Under the pieces are notes generated by a model. That model was not told where the DNA came from. It searched no databases and saw only the letters and a list, made by a program, of their open reading frames with translations. DNA of 35,888 nucleotides from Geobacter sp. (lineage in GTDB: Bacteria > Desulfobacterota > Desulfuromonadia > Geobacterales > Pseudopelobacteraceae), in the NCBI GenBank assembly GCA_025360785.1, contig JANYBN010000052.1:1-35888 (forward strand), in the 5' to 3' direction. This document shows, piece by piece, positions 9,365 to 17,698 of this stretch. The position numbers and the translations under genes are program-made. Each line of letters opens with the position of its first letter. Within the stretch, counting starts at the first letter, position 1.

Positions 9365-9387
9365 GCACTCCCCGAAGGGAAAGCGAA

Positions 9388-9594
9388 TTAGTGTTTTTTC
9401 TCTGGAGCAGGTGCAGCAGCAGGTGCAGGAGCAGCAGCAGGTGCAGCAGTTGCGGAAGACATAGGCTTCTGCTCTACAGCCTTAGGTGCTTCAACAGCAG
9501 GAGCAGGAGCAGGAGCTTCTTCTTTTTTCTTGCAGCCAGCTGCGAATACAGTTGCGAGTGCCAGTACCAGTGTCAGAGAGATCAGCTTTTTCAT
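9388..9594 (-). CDS. small Pro/Ala-rich lipoprotein
   Basis: 68 residues from the ATG at 9594, preceded by AGAGG at good spacing; the longer in-frame start at 9636 adds 14 residues with no support. MKKLISLTLVLALATVFAAGC is a lipoprotein signal with the lipid cysteine at 21. It is followed by KKKEE and a low-complexity tail of Pro, Ala and Glu ending EKKH. The tail is encoded by GCAGCA/GGTGCA-type repeats. There is no enzymatic domain; such proteins are often spacers or abundant envelope components. It has its own promoter (9664-9691) and terminator, suggesting separate, perhaps strong expression. The function is unknown. Confidence 0.8.
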   Translation of the reverse strand: MKKLISLTLVLALATVFAAGCKKKEEAPAPAPAVEAPKAVEQKPMSSATAAPAAAPAPAAAPAPEKKH

Positions 9595-9663
9595 GTGTGT
9601 TACCTCTTTCTTTGTGTATTTACCATTTAAACGCAAAGCGCATGGTTTCTAAATCGACCTAGG

Positions 9664-9691
9664 AATATACGCAGATTATCGGAAGAGTCAA
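9664..9691 (-). promoter_or_regulatory. sigma70-type promoter for the small lipoprotein gene
   Basis: On the minus strand TTGACT (9691-9686) and TATATT (9669-9664) are separated by 16 bases. The start codon at 9594 lies about 70 bases downstream. Confidence 0.65.
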
Positions 9692-9723
9692 GTATTTTTT
9701 GCACATCCACAATTATTTAATTA

Positions 9724-10152
9724 TTATTTCTTCTGCATTCCAATTTCCGCTTCAAGAACAAGTGCATCAAGATCGAGCTGAATCGCTTCTCCGTCAGGTG
9801 TTCTCAGCATCACAACGGCAAACGATTTATCCGGTGGCTTGCTTAAGGAAACCTCTTCCTCGGAAATAATTCTGACTACCGAATCAACAAGAAAAGCAAG
9901 TGAGGCGATCTCCTGATGAAGTACAATGACTTTCCCGGGGTTGTTGCCTCCGGGAATACTCAAAAAAGTTGCCAGGTTTATTACTGCAACAATATTTCCA
10001 TGAAAACTAAGAGCACCACTATAGCAGGCTGGCGCAAACGGAATCGGCCACATAGGCTGAAGGTCGCCAACTTCCGCAACCTGCTCAAGGTCAAGCGCAT
10101 AGAGTGATCCGGATAGTGAAAAAATCAGAAATTTTCTGTGGTGGTCAGTCAT
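9724..10152 (-). CDS. cheW: CheW-like chemotaxis coupling protein
   Basis: 142 residues from the ATG at 10152; an in-frame TTG at 10194 would overlap the receptor gene and adds nothing CheW-like. The sequence starts KFLIFSLSGSLYALDLEQVAEV and continues with GALSFHGNIVAVINLATFL, the two halves of the CheW SH3-like fold. CheW links receptors to the CheA kinase. It follows the receptor gene by 13 bases and is the third gene of a cheR-mcp-cheW unit. No cheA or cheY is present, so this set must plug into kinases coded elsewhere or act in a specialised array. Confidence 0.85.
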   Translation of the reverse strand: MTDHHRKFLIFSLSGSLYALDLEQVAEVGDLQPMWPIPFAPACYSGALSFHGNIVAVINLATFLSIPGGNNPGKVIVLHQEIASLAFLVDSVVRIISEEEVSLSKPPDKSFAVVMLRTPDGEAIQLDLDALVLEAEIGMQKK

Positions 10153-10165
10153 GGCAGCCGCGTTA

Positions 10166-11428
10166 TTAGAGATCGACCTGGAAGCGTTCCACAACGATCA
10201 TAAGCTCTTCAGCAAGCTGAGCAAGATCTTTGGTCGCAAGAGCCATGTCCTGCATAGCTGCCAGCTGTTCTTCCGTTGCTGCAGAAACCTGCTCTGTTGA
10301 GGCTGCGTTGTCATCAGCCAGGCCTGCAATTTCGTCAACAGCCGCGACCATTCTGGCTGATCCTTCCTTCTGCATCATTGAGAGGTCTGCAATGCTTGAA
10401 GCTTTCCGTTCAGTATCAAGAACCGTCTTGAGAATTTCCTGAAAGGCGCTGGCGGTTATATCGATATTTTTCTTCCCTTCATTGATGCTGCGGGAGCTTT
10501 CCACAATAACTTCATGAATCTGTCGGCTCTCTTCACGCAGATCTTCAATCATATCACTGATGTCTGCAGCCGATTGTGACGATCCGTCGGCTAATTTACG
10601 TACTTCTTCGGCAACTACGGCGAAGCCCTTGCCGTACTCACCTGCTCTGGCTGCTTCAATCGAGGCATTAAGAGCAAGCAGATTCGTCTGCCTGGCAATA
10701 TCTCCAATGCAATCAGCCACTTTTCCGACTTTCTGGAGTTTGCTGTTAAATGTATTAAATTGTTGGCCAATATGTTCCTGTTTCTCAAAAAAATCTTTCA
10801 TTCTTTCCAGAGAATCATTCGCCAGAGATCCTCCGTGCTGGGCCGTCAGGCTGGTTTCGCGGGCGGCCTTAGCGGTCTCGCGGGCACGAGCGGCAACTAG
10901 TTCAATTGAAATCGCCATTTCCCGAATAGCCTTGGAGCCTTTTTCAACAAGCTCGGTCTGGGTGCTCGCACCACGTGCAATCTGCTCGATTGCCTGGGCA
11001 ACCTCTTCGGTCGAAGCGTTGATTTCCAAGGCGGTTGAGTTAATCTCCCGGGCTGATTCGGTGAGCTGACCCGAGGTCCTTTTTATGTGTCGAACAAGGT
11101 CCCGCAGGCTTTGAAGCATTAAATTGATCAGCTGTGCCAGCTCGTGACTTTCGTCCGGGATCCGTGATTGACGAATGGTCACATCTCGGGTCAGATCCCC
11201 GCGGCTGATGGATACAGCCGATTCGGTCAAAATTTCGATATTTGCGGTAAATCCTTTTGAAAACAGCCATCCCAGAATCAGGCCGATCGTCATGGCTACT
11301 ATATATCCGAGAATACTGCTGAACTCAGCCGAGTAGCCGAGCAACACAACTAGTTGCGGGCTGAAAGCTACGGCGGCAACAACAACAATAAAACCGATAA
11401 TAAACTTATAGCCTATTGGAACTCGCAT
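10166..11428 (-). CDS. methyl-accepting chemotaxis protein without a periplasmic sensor domain
   Basis: 420 residues from the ATG at 11428, preceded by GGAGGT six bases away; the 11443 start lacks this. Two hydrophobic segments (near 7-27 and 36-56) are separated by only a few residues, so there is almost no periplasmic loop. A HAMP-like linker follows. The cytoplasmic signalling tip at ~246-280 ([34 protein letters not shown]) is intact. The stimulus is therefore likely sensed in or near the membrane or in the cytoplasm. It lies between cheR and cheW on one strand with short gaps, so the three are probably one operon. Confidence 0.92.
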   Translation of the reverse strand: MRVPIGYKFIIGFIVVVAAVAFSPQLVVLLGYSAEFSSILGYIVAMTIGLILGWLFSKGFTANIEILTESAVSISRGDLTRDVTIRQSRIPDESHELAQLINLMLQSLRDLVRHIKRTSGQLTESAREINSTALEINASTEEVAQAIEQIARGASTQTELVEKGSKAIREMAISIELVAARARETAKAARETSLTAQHGGSLANDSLERMKDFFEKQEHIGQQFNTFNSKLQKVGKVADCIGDIARQTNLLALNASIEAARAGEYGKGFAVVAEEVRKLADGSSQSAADISDMIEDLREESRQIHEVIVESSRSINEGKKNIDITASAFQEILKTVLDTERKASSIADLSMMQKEGSARMVAAVDEIAGLADDNAASTEQVSAATEEQLAAMQDMALATKDLAQLAEELMIVVERFQVDL

Positions 11429-11476
11429 ATTTGACCTCCACAAATTAAATCAAAGTTGGAATATAGCATTATCTGG

Positions 11477-12334
11477 TTATACTCTGCGATAAATCCGCTC
11501 CACAGGGCAGACAGTAGTAAAAAGTTTGCGAGTTTCTCCCACAAGTGTTTCAGATTTTCCGAGCACCAATATACCACCGGTCGGCAAAATATGTGCGATG
11601 CCGTGTATTATTTTTTCCTGATCCGGCCTTGTAAAATAGATGAGCGTATTTCGGCACAGGACAAGCTGGCATGGTACAAATGATTCAACGTCCATAATAT
11701 TTTGCTGATGAAATGAGACCATTTCCCGAATTTGAGAGGAAAGCCGCATACGAGGTCCATTAGAAATAAAATATCGCTCTCTGATGGAATCCGGCAGATC
11801 TTTCAGGCGATCCTCGTTATATTCGGCGAGCGCTGCTGCCAGTAAAATATCCTCATCTATATCAGAGGCATGTATTTCAGTCGGAGTTGTCAGGAGTTGC
11901 TGAGCAAAAAACTCCCGCAGGATTATGCCAAGACTATAAGCTTCTTCACCTCCGGCACATCCAAGGCTCCAGAACCGGAGGTTTGTTTTCTCACAATCTG
12001 CAAGTATTTTTTTGAAGAGAGAGGGAAGTACAACAGTTTGAAGTTTTTCAAACATTGAAGGGTTACGGAAAAACTGGCTGACATGAATAGTCAGAGCCTT
12101 TTTCAGGAGGTCAAGTTCCTGCTCGCTTTGTCGCAACAGGTTGCAGTATGTCGCCGCGTCAAGGCAGCGGCATGAGCGCATTCTTATGGCGATACGGCGC
12201 TTCATGCACTTATCCTTGTAAGGGGATATGCTGAAGTTGCGTCTCATTTCGAGAATTAAGCTGATCTCGGCCAGTGCGTCATCACCGACTTCCAATGATT
12301 CAACTAAAGTATGTACTGACTGAATATTTGTCAC
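11477..12334 (-). CDS. cheR: CheR-type chemoreceptor glutamate methyltransferase
   Basis: 285 residues from a GTG at 12334 with AAGG a few bases upstream. Motifs: SQFFRNP at 86-92, the SAM-binding GCAGGEEAYSLG at 125-136, and CRNTLIYF at 227-234 (usually CRNVLIYF). It methylates glutamates of chemoreceptors using S-adenosylmethionine, and the adjacent mcp product is its obvious substrate. It is first in the cheR-mcp-cheW unit, 48 bases before the receptor gene. There is no fused TPR or CheB domain. Confidence 0.93.
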   Translation of the reverse strand: MTNIQSVHTLVESLEVGDDALAEISLILEMRRNFSISPYKDKCMKRRIAIRMRSCRCLDAATYCNLLRQSEQELDLLKKALTIHVSQFFRNPSMFEKLQTVVLPSLFKKILADCEKTNLRFWSLGCAGGEEAYSLGIILREFFAQQLLTTPTEIHASDIDEDILLAAALAEYNEDRLKDLPDSIRERYFISNGPRMRLSSQIREMVSFHQQNIMDVESFVPCQLVLCRNTLIYFTRPDQEKIIHGIAHILPTGGILVLGKSETLVGETRKLFTTVCPVERIYRRV

Positions 12335-12446
12335 GCTAACCTTGCCCTTCCGCCATCTTAAGTAACACGAAGCAGACTGCGACGCAACTGCTAGAAAACA
12401 GCACCAAACTTCGGGATATTTATGACTGTAAAATATTGCCGCTAGT

Positions 12447-12478
12447 GCTACAGTATGACTCTATAAACTAACTGTAGC
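12447..12478 (+). promoter_or_regulatory. inverted repeat flanking a possible -10 box, upstream of the solenoid gene
   Basis: GCTACAGT (12447-12454) and ACTGTAGC (12471-12478) are perfect 8-base inverted repeats with a 16-base spacer that contains TATAAA. The start codon follows nine bases later, without a clear Shine-Dalgarno. It could be a repressor operator or an RNA hairpin that limits translation. Confidence 0.4.
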
Positions 12479-12487
12479 GAGCACGTT

Positions 12488-13303
12488 ATGTCCCAGGAAT
12501 CGTCCAACGAGACAACCACAATGCCGGAAAATAATAATATTGCTTTGAGCCAAGGGGCCGAACTGGTAGAAGCCATGACTGCCGACAAAGATCGCCTGTT
12601 TGCCGTCATTCAGAACAGCAGGGAAGAGGTACTGATTGCTGCCCTGCGCAATCCCTCTCTTGATCATCATCATCTGTTGGCGCTATTGAAGCGAAGGGAG
12701 CTTGGATCTGTAATTGCCGCAATCTATGCCAGTAAACGTCTCATTGAAGCGCATTCTGTCAGATTTGCCATAGTCGCTCATCGGGACGCCCCGGTTCATA
12801 TCGCGCAAACCTTGCTTCCACTTCTGTATATCTTTGACCTGCTGAAACTTTGCCTGATTCCAGGTATATTGGCAGACATCCGCCTGGCCGCCGAACGTAA
12901 AATAGTCCAGCAGATTCCGACTCAGCCGCTGGGAAACAAACTGACGCTGGCGCGGCGCGGAACAGCTGCAATTCTTGAGGCGTTGCTGCGCGAAGGAGTG
13001 CAAAATGTCCTGGAAGCCTGTCTTGACAATCCGCATTTGAAAGAGGGGTCTCTGCATCAATTTTTGACTTCGTCACACGCCACAGCAGAAGCTGTTTCCA
13101 TGGTTGCCAGAAACAGTCGCTGGAAAAGCCGCCCAAATATTCGTTTGGCAATTCTCAAAAATCCGCGTACCCCGTTGATCTGGTTTACTATCTTTCTGCC
13201 GGGGCTCCCATCCGCAACACTGCATAATTTGCTCGCGTCACCACGCCTCACTTTTGCACAAAAGGGGCTGGTGCGTCAGATGCATCCCAACTCACAGCCA
13301 TGA
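12488..13303 (+). CDS. uncharacterised alpha-solenoid protein
   Basis: 271 residues. I do not recognise a named family. The sequence is rich in Leu, Ala and amphipathic helices with a recurring pattern of the type 'AxxNPxL...LLxLL' (AALRNPSLDHHHLLALL near 51-67; EACLDNPHLKEGSLHQFL near 177-194; LAILKNPRTP near 224-233), resembling leucine-rich-repeat-variant or HEAT-like solenoids. There is no signal peptide; hydrophobic stretches near 105-125 and 235-245 may be buried helices. The ribosome site is weak. Its stop overlaps the start of the following NlpC/P60 gene by four bases (ATGA), so the two are made together. Confidence 0.7.
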   Translation: MSQESSNETTTMPENNNIALSQGAELVEAMTADKDRLFAVIQNSREEVLIAALRNPSLDHHHLLALLKRRELGSVIAAIYASKRLIEAHSVRFAIVAHRDAPVHIAQTLLPLLYIFDLLKLCLIPGILADIRLAAERKIVQQIPTQPLGNKLTLARRGTAAILEALLREGVQNVLEACLDNPHLKEGSLHQFLTSSHATAEAVSMVARNSRWKSRPNIRLAILKNPRTPLIWFTIFLPGLPSATLHNLLASPRLTFAQKGLVRQMHPNSQP

Positions 13304-14181
13304 AGCAGATAATTATTCTCATCATACTGTTTGGATACGCCTGTCTCGTGCCATGTGAGGCTTCTGAATACGCTGTGGCCCGCACTTTGGCTCCCGTTTT
13401 GAATTCTCCTGATTTCAAAACGGTATTTGGTGGTGCAAGCGGAAAAAAGCTGAAAACGGATCGATGCGGTCAGGTGCGTGAGCTTGAATACATAGCCCTG
13501 CCTGGTTCGGTTTTTAGAATTCTGAAAAAACAGCGCGCCGGAACCGTCGATATCTACGAGATTGAGACGGATGAATACACAACTCCCCCAAAAGTACACC
13601 TGTATATTGACGGTCGTTTTCTTAAGCCGGTGCTTGCTGCGCCTGTGCCGCGCAGCCCCTTGCAGCCGCCGCGTGAACAGGTAGTGTCGGCACTCAGGTC
13701 GGCTGTTGGCAGCCCCTATGTATGGGGAGGCAATGTTCTGGGCGGTGTGCCTGAACTAGTGACATGGTATTATAGCGATGTCAGTTACAATGACATTGCG
13801 CGGCTCACACTTGCCGGGCTTGACTGTTCCGGGCTTTTGTATCAAGCCACCGGGGGGTGGACTCCCCGCAACACAGCTCAACTGATAACGTATGGTCAGG
13901 GTGTTGATATTGCCGGCAAACAGTCCGCAGAAATTGCATCTATGCTTCAGCCGCTTGATTTGATTGTATGGAATGGTCATGTCATTATTGTGCTTGATCG
14001 GCTGACCGCCATAGAAAGCCGCCTTGAATGCGGCAAGCCAGGCAACGGCGGGGTGGTATTGACAGAGTTGTCGCAGCGGATGGATCAAATTATGCGTACG
14101 CGCCGCCCGGCAAATGTCTGGCCCGGCGGCAAAAAACAGCAGGATATCTTTGTTGTCAGGCGCTGGTATGGTATGAAATAA
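13300..14181 (+). CDS. secreted NlpC/P60-type cysteine peptidase or amidase
   Basis: 293 residues. Residues 1-22 are a signal peptide. The C-terminal half carries an NlpC/P60 core: SPYVWGGN (138-145), LDCSGLL with the catalytic cysteine at 176, and VWNGHVIIVLD with the catalytic histidine at 227. Such enzymes cut peptidoglycan stem peptides or related amides. The N-terminal ~120 residues resemble an SH3-like targeting region, a weaker reading. An insertion of ~25 residues lies between the YVWGG and DCSG motifs (146-173), longer than in small NlpC proteins. It is translationally coupled to the upstream solenoid gene. Confidence 0.85.
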   Translation: MKQIIILIILFGYACLVPCEASEYAVARTLAPVLNSPDFKTVFGGASGKKLKTDRCGQVRELEYIALPGSVFRILKKQRAGTVDIYEIETDEYTTPPKVHLYIDGRFLKPVLAAPVPRSPLQPPREQVVSALRSAVGSPYVWGGNVLGGVPELVTWYYSDVSYNDIARLTLAGLDCSGLLYQATGGWTPRNTAQLITYGQGVDIAGKQSAEIASMLQPLDLIVWNGHVIIVLDRLTAIESRLECGKPGNGGVVLTELSQRMDQIMRTRRPANVWPGGKKQQDIFVVRRWYGMK

Positions 14182-14221
14182 TAGTATCTTGTAAAATAAT
14201 TCGACCATGCAGAAAAAACAA

Positions 14222-14250
14222 TTGACTTCCTTGCAATAGTTGGGTATAAA
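14222..14250 (+). promoter_or_regulatory. sigma70-type promoter of tRNA-Glu
   Basis: TTGACT (14222-14227), a 17-base spacer and TATAAA (14245-14250), about 63 bases upstream of the tRNA. It is the best promoter match in the window. Confidence 0.8.
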
Positions 14251-14313
14251 AACTGTTCCTTCCACGCTTCATGGGCCTGATTCCTTAAATGGAACGGCGT
14301 GGCAGTCTCATAC

Positions 14314-14391
<78 letters not shown>

Positions 14392-14397
14392 TTTATT

Positions 14398-14434
14398 AAA
14401 AGGTCACTTTTTATTTAAAAAGTGACCTTTTTTT
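14398..14434 (+). terminator. intrinsic terminator after tRNA-Glu
   Basis: AAAAGGTCACTTTTT and AAAAAGTGACCTTTT form a 15-bp stem around a short ATTT/TTTA loop, followed by further Ts. It starts seven bases after the CCA. Confidence 0.92.
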
Positions 14435-14460
14435 GTAGGTGAGCGAAGCTTTTCGACCCT

Positions 14461-14607
14461 TGTACACCCATTAAGTTTTGCTATCTTTATACCCTCTGCG
14501 TGGCGCTCCCGGATAATTGATCGTTCAAATTCAGCGACAGCTCCCCTGATTGAAAGCATGAAAATACTCATTGCTCCTTCGCCACCCGCTTGCTTCGGAT
14601 ATTTCTC
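14461..14607 (-). pseudogene. fragment of a serine recombinase (resolvase/invertase)
   Basis: Reading the minus strand from 14571, the translation contains GAVAEFERSIIRERHAEGIK followed by IAKLNG. This is the end of the catalytic domain and the long E helix of resolvase/invertase serine recombinases (compare the common 'GAVAEFERxLIRER' motif). A TGA stop interrupts the frame at 14608-14610, and nothing upstream looks like the N-terminal catalytic part with the active serine. The DNA-binding C-terminus is also absent. About 50 codons survive. It is the trace of a mobile element next to tRNA-Glu. Confidence 0.8.
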
Positions 14608-14674
14608 TCAAGCTATTTGAGTCCAAGATGGTGCGTACCATCAGTTTTCTATGACCTTCTCCCCCTCATGTCAG

Positions 14675-15480
14675 CAGCTGATTGTCGCACTTTTGATCTC
14701 CGACATGCCCGGACTGCTGAAGGCGATTACCTCCCTCGACGATCTCGGCCTGGACCAGATTTCGACCGGCAATGTCATCGGCTTTCTCATGGAGGCTTAC
14801 GAAAAAGGGCTGATCAATCGGGCCTTTCTGGACGGCATTGATCTCAAATGGGGGAGTGTCGATGCTACGCTGGCGATGATCGAGAAGATTGCCGCCCGGG
14901 ACGGCGTCGGCGCCCTGGCCGCCCAAGGGGTGCGGGCACTTTCCCGGCAGATCGGCAAAGGGAGTGCAAAGTTTGCCATACATGTGAAGGGGCTTGAGCT
15001 GGCGGCGCACAACATCCAGGCAAATCAGCCCAGGGGACTATCGTATGCAACGGCCTCCAGGGGAGCCTGCCATATGAGCGGAGACAGCATTGCCATGCAG
15101 AACCGGTGGGCCATCCTCGATTCGACCGGCATGTGTTTTTCCCCACCTTTGAACCGGCGCTGGAGGAACCGATGCTCGCCCTGCTCAGCGCCATCACCGG
15201 GAGGGAATACGACAAAGTAGAGTTTGAGAAAGCCGGCGAAAGGATTTTCAATCTGGAGAAGTTGTTAAATTACCGCGAGGGGTTTCGGCGCGCAGATGAT
15301 CAGCTCCCCGACCGCTTTTTCGAGGACGCCTTCACCATCGGCTCCAAGAAGGGCGCGGTGCTCAACCGGAACGAGTTCGACGCCATGCTCACCCGGTATT
15401 ACACAGATCGCGGCTGGGATCCTGAAACCACCAGGCCGGGGCAAGCAAAGCTGAAAGAACTAGGACTGGCTTCGATTTGA
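14675..15480 (+). pseudogene. remnant of tungsten-type aldehyde:ferredoxin oxidoreductase (C-terminal part, frameshifted)
   Basis: The first frame (to ~15135) reads SDMPGLLKAITSLDDLGLDQ then ISTGNVIGFLMEAYEKGLI, and later GLSYATASRGACHM and LDSTGMC. The second frame (to 15480) continues FPTFEPALEEPMLALLSAIT and ends in the usual C-terminal region. These are typical of AOR-family proteins (~600 residues). The whole N-terminal pterin domain and the CxxCxxxC cluster motif are missing. About 45 residues appear deleted between GACHM and LDSTGMC. A one-base loss in the T-run at 15136-15140 shifts the frame. It cannot make a working enzyme. Confidence 0.82.
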
Positions 15481-15503
15481 CCACATGGAGGCCAGCATGA
15501 AGT

Positions 15504-15543
15504 ATCAAAAAAAGAGCAGCCAATCGGCTGCTCTTTTTTTGAT
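15504..15543. terminator. bidirectional terminator between the AOR remnant and peroxiredoxin
   Basis: A perfect 18-bp stem (ATCAAAAAAAGAGCAGCC and its complement) with an AATC loop gives U-runs on both strands. On the minus strand it lies ~20 bases after the peroxiredoxin stop. Confidence 0.93.
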
Positions 15544-15565
15544 TTCTTACTCTAAATTAGAATGT

Positions 15566-16162
15566 CTATTTAGCGTGTTTGGCCAGGTACGAAGCAACTC
15601 CCGCAGATGTCGGTTTCATGGCTTCTTCACCCAGTTTCCAGTTGGCCGGGCAAACTTCGCCGTGTGTATCCGAAAACTGTACCGCATCGACCATACGAAT
15701 CGCTTCATCAACGTTTCTGCCGAGCGGCAGGTCATTGATGACACAGTGGCGCACCTTGCCGGTTGGATCGATCAGGAACAGGCCGCGCAGGGCAACGGTA
15801 CTATTTAACAGGATGCCGTAAGATTTGGCAATTTCCTTGTCAAGATCCTGAACGAGCGGATACTGGATGTTACCGATGCCGCCGTTTTCGATGGCGGTGT
15901 TTTTCCAGGCCAGATGAGTGAATTTAGAGTCAACTGAAACGCCGATGACCTCGCAGTTTCTGGTTTTGAACTCCCCCACTTTCTTGTTGAAGGCCAGGAT
16001 TTCAGAAGGGCAGACAAAGGTAAAGTCAAGCGGGTAGAAAAAAAGCAGGACGTATTTGCCTTTGAGGGCCGACAGGGTGATAGATCCAAAGCTGTTATCG
16101 GGCATAACCGCCTCGGCGGTGAAATCAGGCGCTTGCTGTGTTACAAGAGTGGTAAGGCTCAT
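15566..16162 (-). CDS. typical 2-Cys peroxiredoxin (AhpC/Prx1 family)
   Basis: 198 residues from the ATG at 16162, preceded by AAAGGAG; the 24-residue in-frame extension is not peroxiredoxin-like. The peroxidatic cysteine is C51 in FFYPLDFTFVCPSE (usually CPTE) and the resolving cysteine is C171 in HGEVCPANW. It reduces H2O2 and organic peroxides in the cytoplasm. The GGIG loop is present near 94-97, but the C-terminus ends YLAKHAK without the YF motif of overoxidation-sensitive enzymes. It has a good promoter and a strong terminator, so it is monocistronic. The thioredoxin reductase in the window could supply electrons through thioredoxin. Confidence 0.96.
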   Translation of the reverse strand: MSLTTLVTQQAPDFTAEAVMPDNSFGSITLSALKGKYVLLFFYPLDFTFVCPSEILAFNKKVGEFKTRNCEVIGVSVDSKFTHLAWKNTAIENGGIGNIQYPLVQDLDKEIAKSYGILLNSTVALRGLFLIDPTGKVRHCVINDLPLGRNVDEAIRMVDAVQFSDTHGEVCPANWKLGEEAMKPTSAGVASYLAKHAK

Positions 16163-16205
16163 TGGTTGGTTCTCCTTTAGAAATATTTTAAAAGCTGTTG
16201 AATAT

Positions 16206-16234
16206 TTAATACCAGCCAAGTCTATACTTGTCAA
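16206..16234 (-). promoter_or_regulatory. sigma70-type promoter of the peroxiredoxin gene
   Basis: On the minus strand TTGACA (16234-16229), a 17-base spacer, and TATTAA (16211-16206). The start codon at 16162 is about 44 bases downstream. Confidence 0.72.
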
Positions 16235-16261
16235 TAGGATAAAAATACTCTTTTAGTCTTT

Positions 16262-17695
16262 TTAGAGATACGGTGAAAACAGTCTGGCAAAATTGTTTCT
16301 TAGCTTAATAATCAGCGGGTATCCTTCAACATCCCGAAGTGCCATTTCGCGGGAATCGGCAAAAGCCTGCTTAAAAAGATGATTGATGGTAGTTGATAGT
16401 TCGGGGTCAAACACACTTAGGTTCAGCTCAAAGTTCAGCCTCAAGCTACGTGTGTCCAGGTTAGCAGATCCAACGAATGACCAAATATTGTCTGCCAGCA
16501 TCAGTTTAGTGTGAACAAAGGGAGGCGGTTGGAAGTAAATCCGTACTCCGTTAACCAGAAGCTCCCATAGCAAAGCTCGACTTGCCCAATCAACAAATAT
16601 GAGATTATTTTGTCCGGGAAGGACGATGCGTATATCAACCCCACGGAGTGCCGCAGTAACAAGGGATGATGTCATTTCGCGATCTGGAATAAAGTAAGGT
16701 GTCATGATGTAAACGTGATTTTTAGCGCAAGAGAGCGCCCCCTTGATGATCTGCGCAATCTTTCGGAATTCCCTGTCTGGCCCGTCAGCGACACAGCATG
16801 CCAGCGCGGTTCCTTGAGGTTCAATTGGATGGAAAAAACATTGGTCTTGTAGCTTCTCACCAGTTACAAAATACCAGTCTCCTAAAAATGTCCCTTGAAG
16901 ATCAGCAACAATTGGACCCCTAACACTAAAATGTACGTCATGAATTGAATCAATTACGGATTCAGAGGCATTAAGGTGACGGCTTCGAATATTCATTCCA
17001 CCAGTAAAGGCTTCATGCCCGTCAATAATCAAAAGCTTTCTATGGTTGCGCAGATTTATATATGCGCCTTGGCGGAGTGGCAAATACCGTACTAACTTTA
17101 CAGGTGTATCCCGAAAAGCAGTACGCGGAGACGTACGACTATACTTTTCACCCAACGAGTCAATGATGACCCGCACTTTTACTCCCCTCTTGGCAGCTTC
17201 TATCAACTCTATTACAAATTCAGCTCCGATACCGTCTGCATCAAAGATATAACTCGATAGGTTAATGGTCTCTTTGGCGCTCCTTATGGCACCTAGCATG
17301 GCAGGGTAGGCTTCTTCACCGCCAATCAAAGCAATAATACGATTTCCTTCGCGCTGAGGAGTTGTGACAATTTTCTCTTCGAGATGGAGTAGGTCAGACA
17401 GATGTATGGCAGAATCCGGGAGTTGTGGTTCAAAACGTTTCTGGTCTTCTATGGGATATATTTCAGTGCGCGTCAGCCAACGACCACTTTCCTGCCAACT
17501 TCTTGCTCGCCTTGAGATTCGGTTCATCCCCAGGCACCAATATAAAAATGGACCGATCAACGGTATAGTGAGGGTCAAACTTACCCATACCAGCGCCGAG
17601 CGGGAATCGCGTTTGTAAAGTAGCGCATGACCTGCCGCCGCCAGTGACAGCAGGCCGGATCCGGCGACAAGAAGTATGATCAGCAGATGATCCAC
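16262..17695 (-). CDS. cls: cardiolipin synthase (phospholipase D family)
   Basis: 477 residues from a GTG at 17695. Two N-terminal hydrophobic segments (about 3-24 and 33-55) anchor it in the inner membrane. Two HKD motifs form the active site: H218-K220-D225 (RNHRKLLIIDG) and H395-K397-D402 (VHTKLMLAD), each followed by its usual GGMNI / GSANLD element. It joins two phosphatidylglycerol molecules into cardiolipin. The start lies three bases after the Rieske stop, so it is read with the upstream gene. Pairing with a redox gene set may be incidental. Confidence 0.95.
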   Translation of the reverse strand: MDHLLIILLVAGSGLLSLAAAGHALLYKRDSRSALVWVSLTLTIPLIGPFLYWCLGMNRISRRARSWQESGRWLTRTEIYPIEDQKRFEPQLPDSAIHLSDLLHLEEKIVTTPQREGNRIIALIGGEEAYPAMLGAIRSAKETINLSSYIFDADGIGAEFVIELIEAAKRGVKVRVIIDSLGEKYSRTSPRTAFRDTPVKLVRYLPLRQGAYINLRNHRKLLIIDGHEAFTGGMNIRSRHLNASESVIDSIHDVHFSVRGPIVADLQGTFLGDWYFVTGEKLQDQCFFHPIEPQGTALACCVADGPDREFRKIAQIIKGALSCAKNHVYIMTPYFIPDREMTSSLVTAALRGVDIRIVLPGQNNLIFVDWASRALLWELLVNGVRIYFQPPPFVHTKLMLADNIWSFVGSANLDTRSLRLNFELNLSVFDPELSTTINHLFKQAFADSREMALRDVEGYPLIIKLRNNFARLFSPYL

Positions 17696-17698
17696 GGA

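Noticed and set aside
9400-9520. GCAGCA/GGTGCA short repeats and a plus-strand ORF across them
   Set aside because: They encode the Pro/Ala-rich tail of the minus-strand lipoprotein; the plus-strand translation is low-complexity Ser/Arg/Cys with no ribosome site.
13756-14265. 169-codon minus-strand ORF antisense to the NlpC/P60 gene
   Set aside because: The plus-strand gene has a signal peptide and catalytic motifs; this frame has neither.
14651-15220. An intact 189-residue protein at the start of the AOR remnant
   Set aside because: After ~15135 this frame leaves AOR homology and the +1 frame picks it up, so it is a frameshifted fragment rather than a complete gene.
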